A DNA stretch of 64,000 nt, from positions 248,001 through 312,000 of the forward strand of contig NZ_PEBF01000001.1 of NCBI RefSeq assembly GCF_002742625.1, given 5' to 3'. Shown here one piece after another: positions 9,317 to 18,256 of this stretch. The notes beneath the pieces were generated by a model, which searched no databases, was not told the DNA's origin, and was given only the letters and a program-made list of their open reading frames with translations. A program made the translations under genes and the position numbers. The DNA is from Caulobacter sp. FWC2. Its GTDB lineage: Bacteria; Pseudomonadota; Alphaproteobacteria; Caulobacterales; Caulobacteraceae. The number at the start of each line of letters is the position of its first letter. Positions within the stretch are counted from its first letter, which is position 1.

Positions 9317-10699
9317 TCAGCCAGGCTTGCCCGTCGGAGCGGCGACCGCGTCCTCGGCCTTGACGTCCAGGCTGAACTGAACCGGGATGGTGACGGTCAG
9401 GCCGTCGACCGTGTCGCCCTCCAGCGTCCAGGGGTTCATGCGCATGGCCTTGACCGCCTCGACCGCGGCCGCGCCGAAGCCCAGGCCAGCCGGGCTTTCG
9501 CGCGCGGGCTTGCAGCCGGTCAGTTCGCCCGTGGCGGTGATCGTGCAGGTCGCCGCGCCGACGCCCGAGGTGACCCCCGCCTTCGCGGCCGCCTGCGGAT
9601 AGACCTCCGCCATGCCCTCGGCCGACAGGGTGCGGATCCAGCGCGGCTTGGTCAGCTTACGAGCCTCCGGCGCGGCGGGATCGCGGAAGCGGAAGGGCAC
9701 ATCCACCTTGTAGTCCTTGAAGGTCTTGGCGTCGGCCGGGCCGATATTGACCAGGAACAGCTTCGACAGGTCCTGGGCGGCCTTGCCGAAGCCCTTGCCG
9801 CGCGGATTTTCGGAGATCACGTCGCAGCTGCGAAGTTGGCCGGTCTTCATGAGGACGCAGCGCAGGGCGGCCTGGCCGAACGGTACGCCGGTCGCGGCCT
9901 TGGGCCAGGCGGCGCTCAGCTCGGCCAGGGTCGGCACGCGGTTCCAGGGCGGGTCCAGCACGATGGCGGTGGTGTTGATCGGCGCCGAGCCGCGCGGCTC
10001 CTCCCAGGTGATCGGAATGGTGACGTCGCCGCCCGGCACGGCGCGGCCGCCGCGGATCTTGGGCGACATTCGAAATTGCGGAGCCAGCTGCAAGCCGGCG
10101 CCGCCGAAGTTCATGCCCGCGGGCGTTTCCGAGAGGACCCGGCAGGCTTCGAGGAAGCCCTCGACGGTGGCCTTGCAGCGGATCACGGCCTTGCCGCCGA
10201 CGCGCTTGTCCAGCGCCATCTTGGGGAACACATTGGCGATCTCGGCGCCGTTGGGCTTGCGGACCCAGTCTGGATTGGCGTCGCCGGGCGCGAGGAATTC
10301 GAAGCTCGTGCGGACCGGTCGGCCCTCGACCGGCGCGCCCTGGGCGTCCTTCGTCGCGATCCGCTCATAGCCGACCACCGACAGAGCCGCCTCGCCGAAG
10401 CCCCGGCCGACGGGATCCTCGCGCAGCACCTTGCAGTCGACCAGGCGACCGCCCTTGTCGGCGATGCAGCCCAGCTGAGCCTTGCCGGTGACGGTCGCGC
10501 CCTTCGGGAAGGCGGCCTTCATCTTGGCCTCGGGCACGCGCGTGACGAAGTTCGGCCGCCAGCCCGAGGGCCGGGCGTCGTCTTCGGCCTGGGCCAAGGG
10601 GGTCTGGGCCGAGGCGGCCGTGGCCAAGGCGACCGTGGAAAGGGCGGTGGTGGAGAGGCTGGCCGTGAGCAGGGCCAGCAGGACGCGACGCGACAGCAC
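9317..10699 (-). CDS. Secreted protein with four tandem TonB-C-like repeats
   Basis: A GTG start at 10699 (CTGGGG upstream) gives 460 residues: Arg-Arg, a hydrophobic signal peptide ending ASA-Q, then four related units. Each holds a paired-cysteine core of the form C-x(10,11)-C followed by G-x-G-F-G or N-F-G: GCIADKGGRLVDC...GRGFGEAA, RCKATVEGFLEAC...NFGGAG, RCVLMKTGQLRSC...GKGFGKAA and TCTITATGELTGC...GLGFGAAA. This resembles TonB C-terminal domains. There is no Pro-rich linker and no retained N-terminal anchor, so it is probably a soluble periplasmic protein. An open frame continues far upstream but only antisense to polA. Function unknown. Confidence 0.8.
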   Translation of the reverse strand: MLSRRVLLALLTASLSTTALSTVALATAASAQTPLAQAEDDARPSGWRPNFVTRVPEAKMKAAFPKGATVTGKAQLGCIADKGGRLVDCKVLREDPVGRGFGEAALSVVGYERIATKDAQGAPVEGRPVRTSFEFLAPGDANPDWVRKPNGAEIANVFPKMALDKRVGGKAVIRCKATVEGFLEACRVLSETPAGMNFGGAGLQLAPQFRMSPKIRGGRAVPGGDVTIPITWEEPRGSAPINTTAIVLDPPWNRVPTLAELSAAWPKAATGVPFGQAALRCVLMKTGQLRSCDVISENPRGKGFGKAAQDLSKLFLVNIGPADAKTFKDYKVDVPFRFRDPAAPEARKLTKPRWIRTLSAEGMAEVYPQAAAKAGVTSGVGAATCTITATGELTGCKPARESPAGLGFGAAAVEAVKAMRMNPWTLEGDTVDGLTVTIPVQFSLDVKAEDAVAAPTGKPG

Positions 10700-10825
10700 G
10701 GGAAACCCCAGGAATGGGCCGGCGCACGACCCTTTCGCGGCTCGACCTTGGGTAGAGCCTAAGCGATCCATTTGCGCGCCGCCAGAGGGTTCCCGACACA
10801 CCTTCCGCCCCCTATGTTGCCGGCC

Positions 10826-13732
10826 ATGACCGACGCCGCCGCGCCCCCGCTTCCGAACGCTTCCGAACTGACCCAGGACGGCCCGACCGTCCGGCTCTTT
10901 CTCGTGGACGGCTCGGCCTATCTGTTCCGCGCCTATCACGCCCTGCCGCCCCTGACCCGCAAGAGCGACGGCCTGCCGGTGGGCGCCGTGCAGGGCTTCT
11001 GCAACATGCTGTGGAAGCTGTTGCGCGACATGCAGGGCGACACGCCGACCCACCTGGCGGTGATCTGGGACCACTCGGAAAAGACGTTCCGCAACAGCCT
11101 CTACGACAAGTACAAGGCCCACCGCCCGCCGCCGCCCGAGGATCTGATCCCGCAGTTCCCGCTGGTGCGCGAGGCGACCCTGGCCTTTGGCGTTCCGGCC
11201 ATCGAGCTGCCGGGCTACGAGGCCGACGACCTGATCGCCGCCTATGCCTGCAAGGCCCGCGAGATCGGCGGCGAGGCGGTGATCGTCTCGTCCGACAAGG
11301 ACCTGATGCAGCTGGTCGGCGACGGCGTCTCGATGTTCGACCCGATGAAGGGCCTGCGCATCGAGCGCGAGCAGGTGTTCGAGAAGTTCGGCGTCTATCC
11401 GGACAAGGTCGTCGACGTTCAGGCCCTGTGCGGCGACAGCGTCGACAACGTGCCGGGCGCCCCGGGTATCGGCATCAAGACCGCCGCCCAGCTGATCAAC
11501 GAATATGGCGACCTCGACACGCTGCTGGCCCGGGCCAGCGAGATCAAGCAGCCCAAGCGCCGCGAGACCCTGATCGAATATGCCGACCAGATCCGCCTGT
11601 CGCGGGCCCTGGTGAAGCTGGACTGCGATACGCCGTTGCCGCAGCCGCTGGATGAGCTGACCGTGCGCGAGCCCGACAAGGAGGTCCTGGCCGCCTTCCT
11701 CGAGCAGATGGAGTTCCGCACCCTGGCCCGCCGGGTCGGCGACGGCTCGGCCGCCGCGACGTCGGGGACGCTGGAGCGCGCCCCCGGTCTTGGAGCGGGC
11801 AGCACGCCGAAGGCCCCGGTCAGCACCGTCTCCTATATGGGCGCGGCCGCGCGCGCCGCCGCCAGCGCGGTGGCCGAGCCGGTCAGCATCGACCACGCCG
11901 CCTATGTCCGCATCCAGGACCTCGACACCCTTAAGGCCTGGGTCGCCAAGGCCACGGCCAAGGGCGTGGTGGCCTTCGACACCGAGACCGACGCCCTGTC
12001 GTCGGCCACGGCCGGTCTGTGCGGCGTGTCGCTGGCCATCAACGCCGGCGAGGCCTGCTACATCCCGGTCGGCCACTGCGAGAAGGACGGCCTGGCGCTG
12101 GAAGCCGCCGCCGACCTGGTGCAGATCCCGCTGGACGAGGTCATCGCCACCCTGAAGCCGCTGCTGGAAGATCCGGCGGTGCTGAAGGTGGCCCAGAACG
12201 CCAAGTACGACATCGCCGTCCTGGCCCGCCACGGCATCCAGGTCGCGCCGATCGACGACACCATGCTGATCTCCTACGTGCTGGAGGCGGGCCTGCACGG
12301 CCACGGCATGGACGAGCTGTCGGAGCTGCACCTCGGCCACAAGCCGATCCCGTTCAAGCAGGTGGCGGGCACGGGCAAGGCCCAGATCAGCTTCAAGCAT
12401 GTGGGCCTGAACGAGGCGACGGCCTATGCGGCCGAGGACGCCGACGTCACCCTGCGCCTGTGGGAAGTGCTCAAGCCGCGCCTGGCGCGGGAGGGCCTGG
12501 CGACGGTCTATGAGACGCTGGAACGTCCTCTGCCGGCCGTACTGGCGATGATGGAGAACAACGGGGTTCGGGTCGATCCCGAGGCGCTTCGTCTGCTGTC
12601 CAACGAGTTCTCACTGCGCATGGCCAAGTTCGAGGCGCGCGCCCAGGAGCTCGTCGGCCGCCCGTTCAACCTGGGCAGCCCCAAGCAGATCGGCGACGTG
12701 CTGTTCGGCGAGATGAGCATGAAGGGCGGCAAGAAGACCGCCACCGGTCAGTGGTCGACCGACAGCGACGTGCTGGAGAGCCTGGCCCTGGAGCACGAGC
12801 TGCCACGCGTCCTGCTCGACTGGCGTCAGCTTTCCAAGCTCAAGGGCACCTACACCGAGAACCTGGTCGCCGCGATCGCGCAAAGCACGGGCCGGGTCCA
12901 CACCTCCTACGCCCTGGCCGCCACGACGACGGGGCGCCTGTCCTCGTCCGACCCGAACCTGCAGAACATCCCGGTCCGCACCGAGGAAGGCCGCAAGATC
13001 CGCAAGGCGTTCATCGCGCCGCCGGGCAAGGTGCTGATCAGCGCCGACTACAGCCAGATCGAGCTGCGCCTGCTGGCCCATATCGGCGACATCCCGCAGC
13101 TGAAGAAGGCGTTCCAGCAAGGCCTGGACATCCACGCCATGACGGCCTCGGAGATGTTCGACACGCCGATCGAGGGCATGGATCCGATGATCCGCCGCCG
13201 GGCCAAGGCGATCAATTTCGGTATCGTCTACGGTATCAGCGCCTTCGGTCTGGCCAACCAGCTGGGCATCGGCCAGGGCGAGGCGGGGGCCTATATCAAG
13301 ACCTATTTCGAGCGCTTCCCGGGCATCCAGGCCTATATGGATGCGACCAAGGCCTTTGTGCGCGAGCATGGCTATGTCTCGACCGTCTTCGGCCGCAAGA
13401 TCAACATCCCCGAGATCCAGTCCAAGTCCGTGGGGCAGCGCCAGTTCGCCGAGCGGGCGGCGATCAACGCCCCGATCCAAGGCGCGGCCGCCGACGTCAT
13501 GCGCCGGGCCATGATCCGCATGCCCGCCGCCCTCGAGGCGGCTGGCCTGGAAGCGCGGATGCTGCTGCAGGTGCACGACGAACTGGTCTTCGAAGCGCCG
13601 GAAGGCGAGGCCGATCGCGCCTGCGCCGTGATCAGCCAGGTCATGGAAAAGGCGGCCGAGCCGGCGGTGGCCTTGTCCGTTCCGCTCACGGTAGAGGCCC
13701 GCGCCGCGCTCAACTGGGATGAGGCTCACTGA
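10826..13732 (+). CDS. polA: DNA polymerase I
   Basis: About 968 residues with all three classical domains. The N-terminal 5'-3' exonuclease has FLVDGSAYLFRAYHAL and ELPGYEADDLIA. The proofreading 3'-5' exonuclease has FDTETDALS, the NAKYD motif and YAAEDAD. The polymerase has motif A SADYSQIELRLLAHI, motif B RRRAKAINFGIVYG and motif C QVHDELVFE. All catalytic acids are present, so both exonucleases look active. It fills gaps and removes primers. The start is uncertain between ATGs at 10814 and 10826. It is divergent from the TonB-repeat gene. Confidence 0.97.
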   Translation: MTDAAAPPLPNASELTQDGPTVRLFLVDGSAYLFRAYHALPPLTRKSDGLPVGAVQGFCNMLWKLLRDMQGDTPTHLAVIWDHSEKTFRNSLYDKYKAHRPPPPEDLIPQFPLVREATLAFGVPAIELPGYEADDLIAAYACKAREIGGEAVIVSSDKDLMQLVGDGVSMFDPMKGLRIEREQVFEKFGVYPDKVVDVQALCGDSVDNVPGAPGIGIKTAAQLINEYGDLDTLLARASEIKQPKRRETLIEYADQIRLSRALVKLDCDTPLPQPLDELTVREPDKEVLAAFLEQMEFRTLARRVGDGSAAATSGTLERAPGLGAGSTPKAPVSTVSYMGAAARAAASAVAEPVSIDHAAYVRIQDLDTLKAWVAKATAKGVVAFDTETDALSSATAGLCGVSLAINAGEACYIPVGHCEKDGLALEAAADLVQIPLDEVIATLKPLLEDPAVLKVAQNAKYDIAVLARHGIQVAPIDDTMLISYVLEAGLHGHGMDELSELHLGHKPIPFKQVAGTGKAQISFKHVGLNEATAYAAEDADVTLRLWEVLKPRLAREGLATVYETLERPLPAVLAMMENNGVRVDPEALRLLSNEFSLRMAKFEARAQELVGRPFNLGSPKQIGDVLFGEMSMKGGKKTATGQWSTDSDVLESLALEHELPRVLLDWRQLSKLKGTYTENLVAAIAQSTGRVHTSYALAATTTGRLSSSDPNLQNIPVRTEEGRKIRKAFIAPPGKVLISADYSQIELRLLAHIGDIPQLKKAFQQGLDIHAMTASEMFDTPIEGMDPMIRRRAKAINFGIVYGISAFGLANQLGIGQGEAGAYIKTYFERFPGIQAYMDATKAFVREHGYVSTVFGRKINIPEIQSKSVGQRQFAERAAINAPIQGAAADVMRRAMIRMPAALEAAGLEARMLLQVHDELVFEAPEGEADRACAVISQVMEKAAEPAVALSVPLTVEARAALNWDEAH

Positions 13733-13742
13733 CTAGAAAAGT

Positions 13743-13773
13743 GGCGGAATGATCGTTTGTGCGACATTCCGCC
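13743..13773. repeat. 9-bp inverted repeat after polA
   Basis: GGCGGAATG (13743-13751) and CATTCCGCC (13765-13773) flank a 13-nt spacer, 10 bp after the polA stop. No T run follows, so it is either a weak terminator or a protein site ahead of the chemoreceptor gene. Confidence 0.5.
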
Positions 13774-13907
13774 GCGTCACGGTTAATGCCCCGGCAATTG
13801 TTGGGAGCCCACTGTGCCTGTGACGCCCGCGAACCATAGTGTAGTTTCAAAGAGTAGTGTTATCTGAGGTTTAGCGGTCGCCGCCCCATTTCGAGGAGCT
13901 CCGGCCG

Positions 13908-15884
13908 GTGTCTTTTGGCGATCTGAAAATTCCGCACAAGCTGATGGCGGTGTTCGCTGTCATGCTTACGACCATCGTTGTGATGGGCGTGTCCCTCTAT
14001 GCCAACAAGGTCGGCCTCGGCCATTCGGTTGAACGCACCGAGCGCGCCTATGAGATGCTGCGCCAGGCGGATACGGCCGCCTTCCGCCTGACCCGCCAGG
14101 AGAACTCGCTGCGCGGCTTCCTGCTGTCGGGCGACAACTACTACGTCAAGCGTCTGGAAGAGGCCCACAAGCCTAAGTTCCTGAAGGCTCTGGACGAGCT
14201 GCGCACCCTCGCGGCGGGTGACGAGCAGGACCTGGCGCGCATCGCCGCGGTCGACGCCGCCTATGCCGAGTATCGCAAACAGGCCATCGAGCCGGGTGAA
14301 AGCCTCGGGGCAGATCCGGCCACTCGTCCGCAGGCCGTCGAACTGGTGAAGCACGACGGCGTCGCCGACAAGGCCGTCGAGCCGGTCGAAAACGCTATCG
14401 AAGCCATCACCAAGAACGCGGAGGCTGAGCTGGCGACGGAAGCCGCCGCCCAGAAGAAGGCCTCCCTGGAATCGACCCTGGCCCTGGCCGTGGGCATCCT
14501 GATCACGGCGGGTATCGCCATCGGCGGCGGGCTGCTGCTGACCGGCGCCATCGCCAAGCCGGTCTCCGCCATGACCAACGCCATGCGCCGCCTGGCCTCG
14601 GGCGACAACACTGTCGAGGTGCCGGCCCAGGGCCGCAAGGACGAGATCGGCCAGATGGCCGCCGCCGTCGCCTACTTCAAGGATTCCGAAGCCGAGAAGG
14701 TCCGTATCGAGGCCGCCGCCGCCGAACAGCGCCGGGTCGCCGACGACGAACGCGCCGCCAACGAAGCCGAGAAGGCCGAGGCCGCCCGCAACGACGCGGT
14801 GATCATATCCGCCCTCAACGAGGCCCTTGACCACCTGGCGGGTGGCGATCTGACCCACCGGATCGACACGCCGTTCGGCGCCAAGTCTGAAAGCCTGCGC
14901 ACCAACTTCAATGCCGCCGCCGATCGGATGCAGCAGGCGATCCAGGCGATCGGGGCCGCGTCCAGCGGCGTCAACAGCGGCTCGGACGAGATCGCCGAGG
15001 CGTCCGACAACCTGTCGCGACGCACCGAGCAACAGGCCGCCAGCCTGGAGCAAACCGCCGCCGCCCTCGATGAGATCACCGCGACGGTCCGCAAGACCGC
15101 GTCGGGCGCCAAGGAGGCCTCTCAGGTCGTGGCCGTTGCGCGCGCCGACGCCGAGAAGTCTGGCCGCATCGTCAGCCAGGCCGTCTCGGCCATGACCGAG
15201 ATCGAGACCTCCTCGACCCAGGTCGGCAACATCATCGGCGTCATCGACGAGATCGCTTTCCAGACCAACCTGCTAGCGCTGAACGCTGGCGTTGAAGCCG
15301 CCCGCGCCGGTGAAGCCGGCCGTGGCTTCGCGGTCGTCGCCCAGGAAGTCCGGGCGCTGGCCCAGCGCTCGGCCGACGCCGCCAAGGAGATCAAGACCCT
15401 GATCTCGACCTCGACCCAGCAGGTCGAGGCGGGCGTGGATCTGGTCGGCCAGACCGGCGAGGCGCTGAACCGCATCGTCGAACAGGTCGCCTCGATCGAC
15501 GCCCTCGTGAAGGAAATCTCGGCTTCGGCCAACGAGCAGGCCACCGGCCTGAACGAGGTCAACACGGCCGTGAACCAGATGGACCAGGTCGTCCAGCAGA
15601 ACGCCGCCATGGTTGAAGAGGCCACAGCGGCGGCCCACTCGCTGAAGAACGAAGCCAAGTCGCTGGCGGAAATGGTCTCGCGCTTCCGCGTGGGCGAAGT
15701 GGCCGCTACGGCGGCGCGACCGTCACGCACGACCTACCGTCCGCCGGCCGCCTCTGCGCCGTCGGCCCCCGCGCGACCGCCCGTTTCGGCCCGTCCGCCG
15801 GCTTCGGCCTGGCCAACGGCCTCGGCCCGTCCGGGACGTGGTTCCGCCGCCGTCGCGGTCCAGGAGGACTGGGAAGAGTTCTGA
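13908..15884 (+). CDS. Methyl-accepting chemotaxis protein
   Basis: 658 residues from a GTG start, with GAGGAG 9 bp upstream. An N-terminal TM helix (near 10-30), a periplasmic helical ligand domain of about 150 residues, a second TM (near 190-215), a HAMP domain ([19 protein letters not shown] region), a long coiled coil, and the signalling tip [19 protein letters not shown]. The C-terminus is a Pro/Ala linker ending in DWEEF, a xWxxF-type tether like the CheR/CheB-binding pentapeptide of Tsr and Tar. Expected to feed CheA/CheW arrays. Ligand unknown. Confidence 0.95.
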   Translation: MSFGDLKIPHKLMAVFAVMLTTIVVMGVSLYANKVGLGHSVERTERAYEMLRQADTAAFRLTRQENSLRGFLLSGDNYYVKRLEEAHKPKFLKALDELRTLAAGDEQDLARIAAVDAAYAEYRKQAIEPGESLGADPATRPQAVELVKHDGVADKAVEPVENAIEAITKNAEAELATEAAAQKKASLESTLALAVGILITAGIAIGGGLLLTGAIAKPVSAMTNAMRRLASGDNTVEVPAQGRKDEIGQMAAAVAYFKDSEAEKVRIEAAAAEQRRVADDERAANEAEKAEAARNDAVIISALNEALDHLAGGDLTHRIDTPFGAKSESLRTNFNAAADRMQQAIQAIGAASSGVNSGSDEIAEASDNLSRRTEQQAASLEQTAAALDEITATVRKTASGAKEASQVVAVARADAEKSGRIVSQAVSAMTEIETSSTQVGNIIGVIDEIAFQTNLLALNAGVEAARAGEAGRGFAVVAQEVRALAQRSADAAKEIKTLISTSTQQVEAGVDLVGQTGEALNRIVEQVASIDALVKEISASANEQATGLNEVNTAVNQMDQVVQQNAAMVEEATAAAHSLKNEAKSLAEMVSRFRVGEVAATAARPSRTTYRPPAASAPSAPARPPVSARPPASAWPTASARPGRGSAAVAVQEDWEEF

Positions 15885-15924
15885 TCGTTCAATTCTGATC
15901 GGCTGGACGATCAGCAGTTTCAGG

Positions 15925-15953
15925 AAGGCTCTCCGGGCGACCGGGGAGCCTTT
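15925..15953 (+). terminator. Terminator of the chemoreceptor gene
   Basis: A 12-bp stem (15925-15936 with 15941-15952, one G-U pair) with a GCGA loop, ending in TTT, 40 bp after the stop. Confidence 0.7.
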
Positions 15954-15968
15954 ACCTTGTCGCGTGGA

Positions 15969-16106
15969 CTATCCGCGGTGCAGGGCGATCGTCTCGAACG
16001 ACGACTTGGTGGTCTGCGGCCCATGGCTGGCGTTCGGCGTCGGCAGGGCCAGGCCGATGGCGGCGGCGATCAGCAGAGCGACGGTGAAGAAGGCTTTGGC
16101 AGCCAT
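15969..16106 (-). CDS. Small predicted secreted protein (45 aa)
   Basis: The frame reads from ATG at 16106 to TAG at 15969. Residues 1-26 are a textbook signal peptide (MAAKAFFTVALLIAAAIGLA, then LPTPNAS), leaving a mature peptide of about 18 residues rich in Thr, Ser and His. AGGA precedes the start, but closely. I do not recognise a family. It stands alone between a chemoreceptor terminator and the thiolase gene. Coding status is inferred from the signal-peptide pattern only. Confidence 0.55.
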   Translation of the reverse strand: MAAKAFFTVALLIAAAIGLALPTPNASHGPQTTKSSFETIALHRG

Positions 16107-16233
16107 GGTCCTATCTCGGGTCTGGCGTCTTGAAGCGACAATTCGCGGGCGCCGACGAGAGCCTAGATGGCCCCGCGTCGGGCGGGTTCAAGGCCCGGGT
16201 TCCTGGGGTCCCGAAGCGTCCTGATCCAACAGG

Positions 16234-16271
16234 AAAGGCCGGAAACCCGCTTGCGGGTTCCCGGCCTTTTT
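16234..16271. terminator. Bidirectional terminator between the small secreted gene and thiolase
   Basis: A 17-bp stem (16234-16250 with 16253-16269, one mismatch) with a TT loop and five T on the plus strand. On the minus strand the tail is CCTTTCC, so it is weaker as the thiolase terminator. Confidence 0.75.
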
Positions 16272-16300
16272 AGGATCGATCACTCGGAACTTTTGAGGGC

Positions 16301-17488
16301 CTAGAAGATCTCGAACAGGCCGGCGGCCCCCATGCCGCCGCCGATGCACATGGTCACCACGCCCAGCTTGGCGCCGCGACGCTTGCCTTCCATCAGCAGG
16401 TGGCCGGCGCAGCGGGCGCCGGTCATGCCGAAGGGGTGGCCGATGGCGATCGAGCCGCCGTTGACGTTGTACTTCTCAGGATCGATGCCCAGGCGGTCGC
16501 GGCTGTAGAGGCACTGGCTGGCGAAAGCCTCATTCAGTTCCCACAGGTCGATGTCGTCGATCTTCAGGCCATGGCGTTCCAGCAGGCGCGGCACGGCGAA
16601 GACCGGGCCGATGCCCATTTCGTCAGGCTCGCAGCCGGCGACGGCGAAGCCGCGGAAGGCGCCCAGCGGGGTCAGGCCGCGCTTTTCGGCTTCCTTGGCT
16701 TCCATCACCACCACGGCGGCGGCGCCGTCCGACAGCTGGCTGGCGTTGCCGGCGGTGACGAACTTGCCCTCGCCCATGACGGGCTTCAGGCTGGCGAGGC
16801 CTTCCAGGGTGGTGTCGGCGCGGTTGCACTCGTCCTTGTCGACCACGTAGTCGACGAAGCTCTCTTCCTTGGTTTCCTTGTTGACCACCTTCATCTTGGT
16901 GGCCATGGGCACGATCTCGTCCTTGAACAGGCCGGCGGCCTGGGCGGCGGCGATGCGCTGCTGGCTGCGCAGGGCGTATTCGTCCTGGTATTCGCGGCTG
17001 ATGTTGTAGCGCTTGGCGACGATGTCGGCGGTGTCGATCATCGCCATCCACAGGGCCGGATGGGTGCCCATCAGCTTTTCTTCGGTGATGTGGAAGCGGT
17101 TCATGTGACCGCCGCCCTGCACCAGCGAGATCGACTCGACGCCGCCGCCGATGGCGACATTGGCGCCGTCGTTGCGCACATAGTTGGCCGCCGTGGCGAT
17201 GGCTTGCAGGCCCGACGAGCAGAACCGGTTGATGGTCTGGCCCGAGGTGGTGACCGGCAGGCCGGCCCACATGGCGGCGTTGCGGGCCACGTTCATGCCG
17301 GTGGCGCCTTCGGGACCGCCGCAGCCCAGGGCCACGTCTTCCACTTCGGCCCCTTCGAGGCCGGCGCGCGACACGGCGTGCTGGATGGCGTGGCCGGCCA
17401 TGGCCGCGCCATGGGTGTTGTTGAAGCCGCCCCGATTGGACTTGGCCAGGCCCGTGCGGGCGTAAGAGACGATAACCGCTTCGCGCAT
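16301..17488 (-). CDS. Acetyl-CoA acyltransferase (thiolase)
   Basis: 395 residues, FadA/AtoB-type thiolase. Nucleophile Cys in [10 protein letters not shown], catalytic His in [10 protein letters not shown], second Cys in [10 protein letters not shown]. It cleaves 3-ketoacyl-CoA to acetyl-CoA and shortened acyl-CoA in beta-oxidation, or runs the condensation direction. GGGGAG lies upstream of the ATG. No other beta-oxidation gene adjoins it, although an unlinked acyl-CoA dehydrogenase lies about 3 kb away. A candidate operator sits just upstream. Confidence 0.95.
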   Translation of the reverse strand: MREAVIVSYARTGLAKSNRGGFNNTHGAAMAGHAIQHAVSRAGLEGAEVEDVALGCGGPEGATGMNVARNAAMWAGLPVTTSGQTINRFCSSGLQAIATAANYVRNDGANVAIGGGVESISLVQGGGHMNRFHITEEKLMGTHPALWMAMIDTADIVAKRYNISREYQDEYALRSQQRIAAAQAAGLFKDEIVPMATKMKVVNKETKEESFVDYVVDKDECNRADTTLEGLASLKPVMGEGKFVTAGNASQLSDGAAAVVVMEAKEAEKRGLTPLGAFRGFAVAGCEPDEMGIGPVFAVPRLLERHGLKIDDIDLWELNEAFASQCLYSRDRLGIDPEKYNVNGGSIAIGHPFGMTGARCAGHLLMEGKRRGAKLGVVTMCIGGGMGAAGLFEIF

Positions 17489-17506
17489 AGAGGCGCACTC
17501 CCCGTT

Positions 17507-17518
17507 AAACGTTAGTTT
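17507..17518. promoter_or_regulatory. Candidate AAAC-N4-GTTT operator upstream of thiolase
   Basis: AAAC GTTA GTTT, 19 bp from the thiolase start, resembles the CAAAC-N(2-4)-GTTTG operators of TetR-type fatty-acid regulators such as PsrA. It is a short motif and could be chance. Confidence 0.35.
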
Positions 17519-17568
17519 GAATTGAGCTCACCCTAGACCGGCTTTCCGCGCGGCGAAAGATGACGCTG

Positions 17569-17615
17569 GAGCGTGGCAGCCGAAAGTGTGAGCGGTTTCG
17601 GCGCCTGCCACGCTC
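17569..17615. repeat. REP-like palindrome, copy 1
   Basis: An outer 11-bp arm pair (17569-17579 with 17605-17615) encloses a CCGAAAGTG...GGTTTCGG core. The same core recurs at 29537-29580 with different outer arms, so it looks like a dispersed palindromic element rather than a gene-specific terminator. Confidence 0.75.
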
Positions 17616-17628
17616 TAAGTGTTTGAAG

Positions 17629-17680
17629 TAGAGCCTGTTTATCCGTTTCTGATGGTTCCATCAGAAACGGACAGGCTCTA
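17629..17680. repeat. Long bulged hairpin downstream of the DUF1330 gene
   Basis: A 10-bp outer stem (17629-17638 with 17671-17680) and a 13-bp inner stem (17643-17655 with 17658-17670) are perfect apart from a 4-nt bulge (17639-17642). No T tract follows either way. It may be a second mobile-type palindrome next to copy 1, or a processed RNA end. Confidence 0.7.
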
Positions 17681-17695
17681 GCGTCAACGGCAGGT

Positions 17696-18127
17696 CTATT
17701 CCCCGAACCCCTGGCCCGGCGCCATCGGCGCCAGGCGGATCAGCCGAGAGTCCTCGACCGCCGCCGTGCGGTGCTTGACGAACTCGCGGTAGTCGGGGTT
17801 CGTGACCATGGCCAGGAAGGCGCCGGCGTTCGGATATTCGGCGATGAAGGCCAGGTCCCAGCGCTCGTCTGCGGGGCCGGTGACCACGCCCTCTGGGCGT
17901 CCCGCCCAGACCTGCCGCCCGCCCAGGCTGGCGAACAGCGTCGCGGTCGTGCGGCCATACTCGCGATAGGCCTCGAGCCCGGTCAGGCACTTGCCATGGT
18001 TAGGATGCCCCTGCGGATAGTCAGCGACGGGCTTCAGTCGGACCAGGTTGAGCATCTGGATCGGCGTGTCGCGCGGCAGGGCCTTGAAGGCGTCGAACTG
18101 CTCGCGGGTTGGATCGATGCTGGCCAT
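17696..18127 (-). CDS. DUF1330-like small protein
   Basis: 143 residues. The core PIQMLNLVRLKPVADY, then AYREYGRTTATLFASLGGR, ERWDLAFIAEYPNAGAFLAM and NPDYREFVKHRTAAVEDSRL match the DUF1330 dimeric alpha+beta barrel fold, usually about 95 residues. Here there is a short N-terminal addition. Function is unknown for the family. It is a single gene with hairpins downstream. Confidence 0.75.
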   Translation of the reverse strand: MASIDPTREQFDAFKALPRDTPIQMLNLVRLKPVADYPQGHPNHGKCLTGLEAYREYGRTTATLFASLGGRQVWAGRPEGVVTGPADERWDLAFIAEYPNAGAFLAMVTNPDYREFVKHRTAAVEDSRLIRLAPMAPGQGFGE

Positions 18128-18256
18128 GTTTCCTCCGGTCTCGGCGCCTCAGCGCTCTTGTTCGGAGCGCATGGAAGGCCAGAACCGGAACAACGCCAAG
18201 CTCAATATCGCGAGGCCGACGGCTTCCTCCGGCCGTGTCAGCCTATCTCCCGCTCC

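Noticed and set aside
10700..12400. Upstream extension of the TonB-repeat gene frame across the start of polA
   Set aside because: The extension is low-complexity antisense of the polA exonuclease domains. The signal peptide begins right after a GTG with a ribosome site at 10699.
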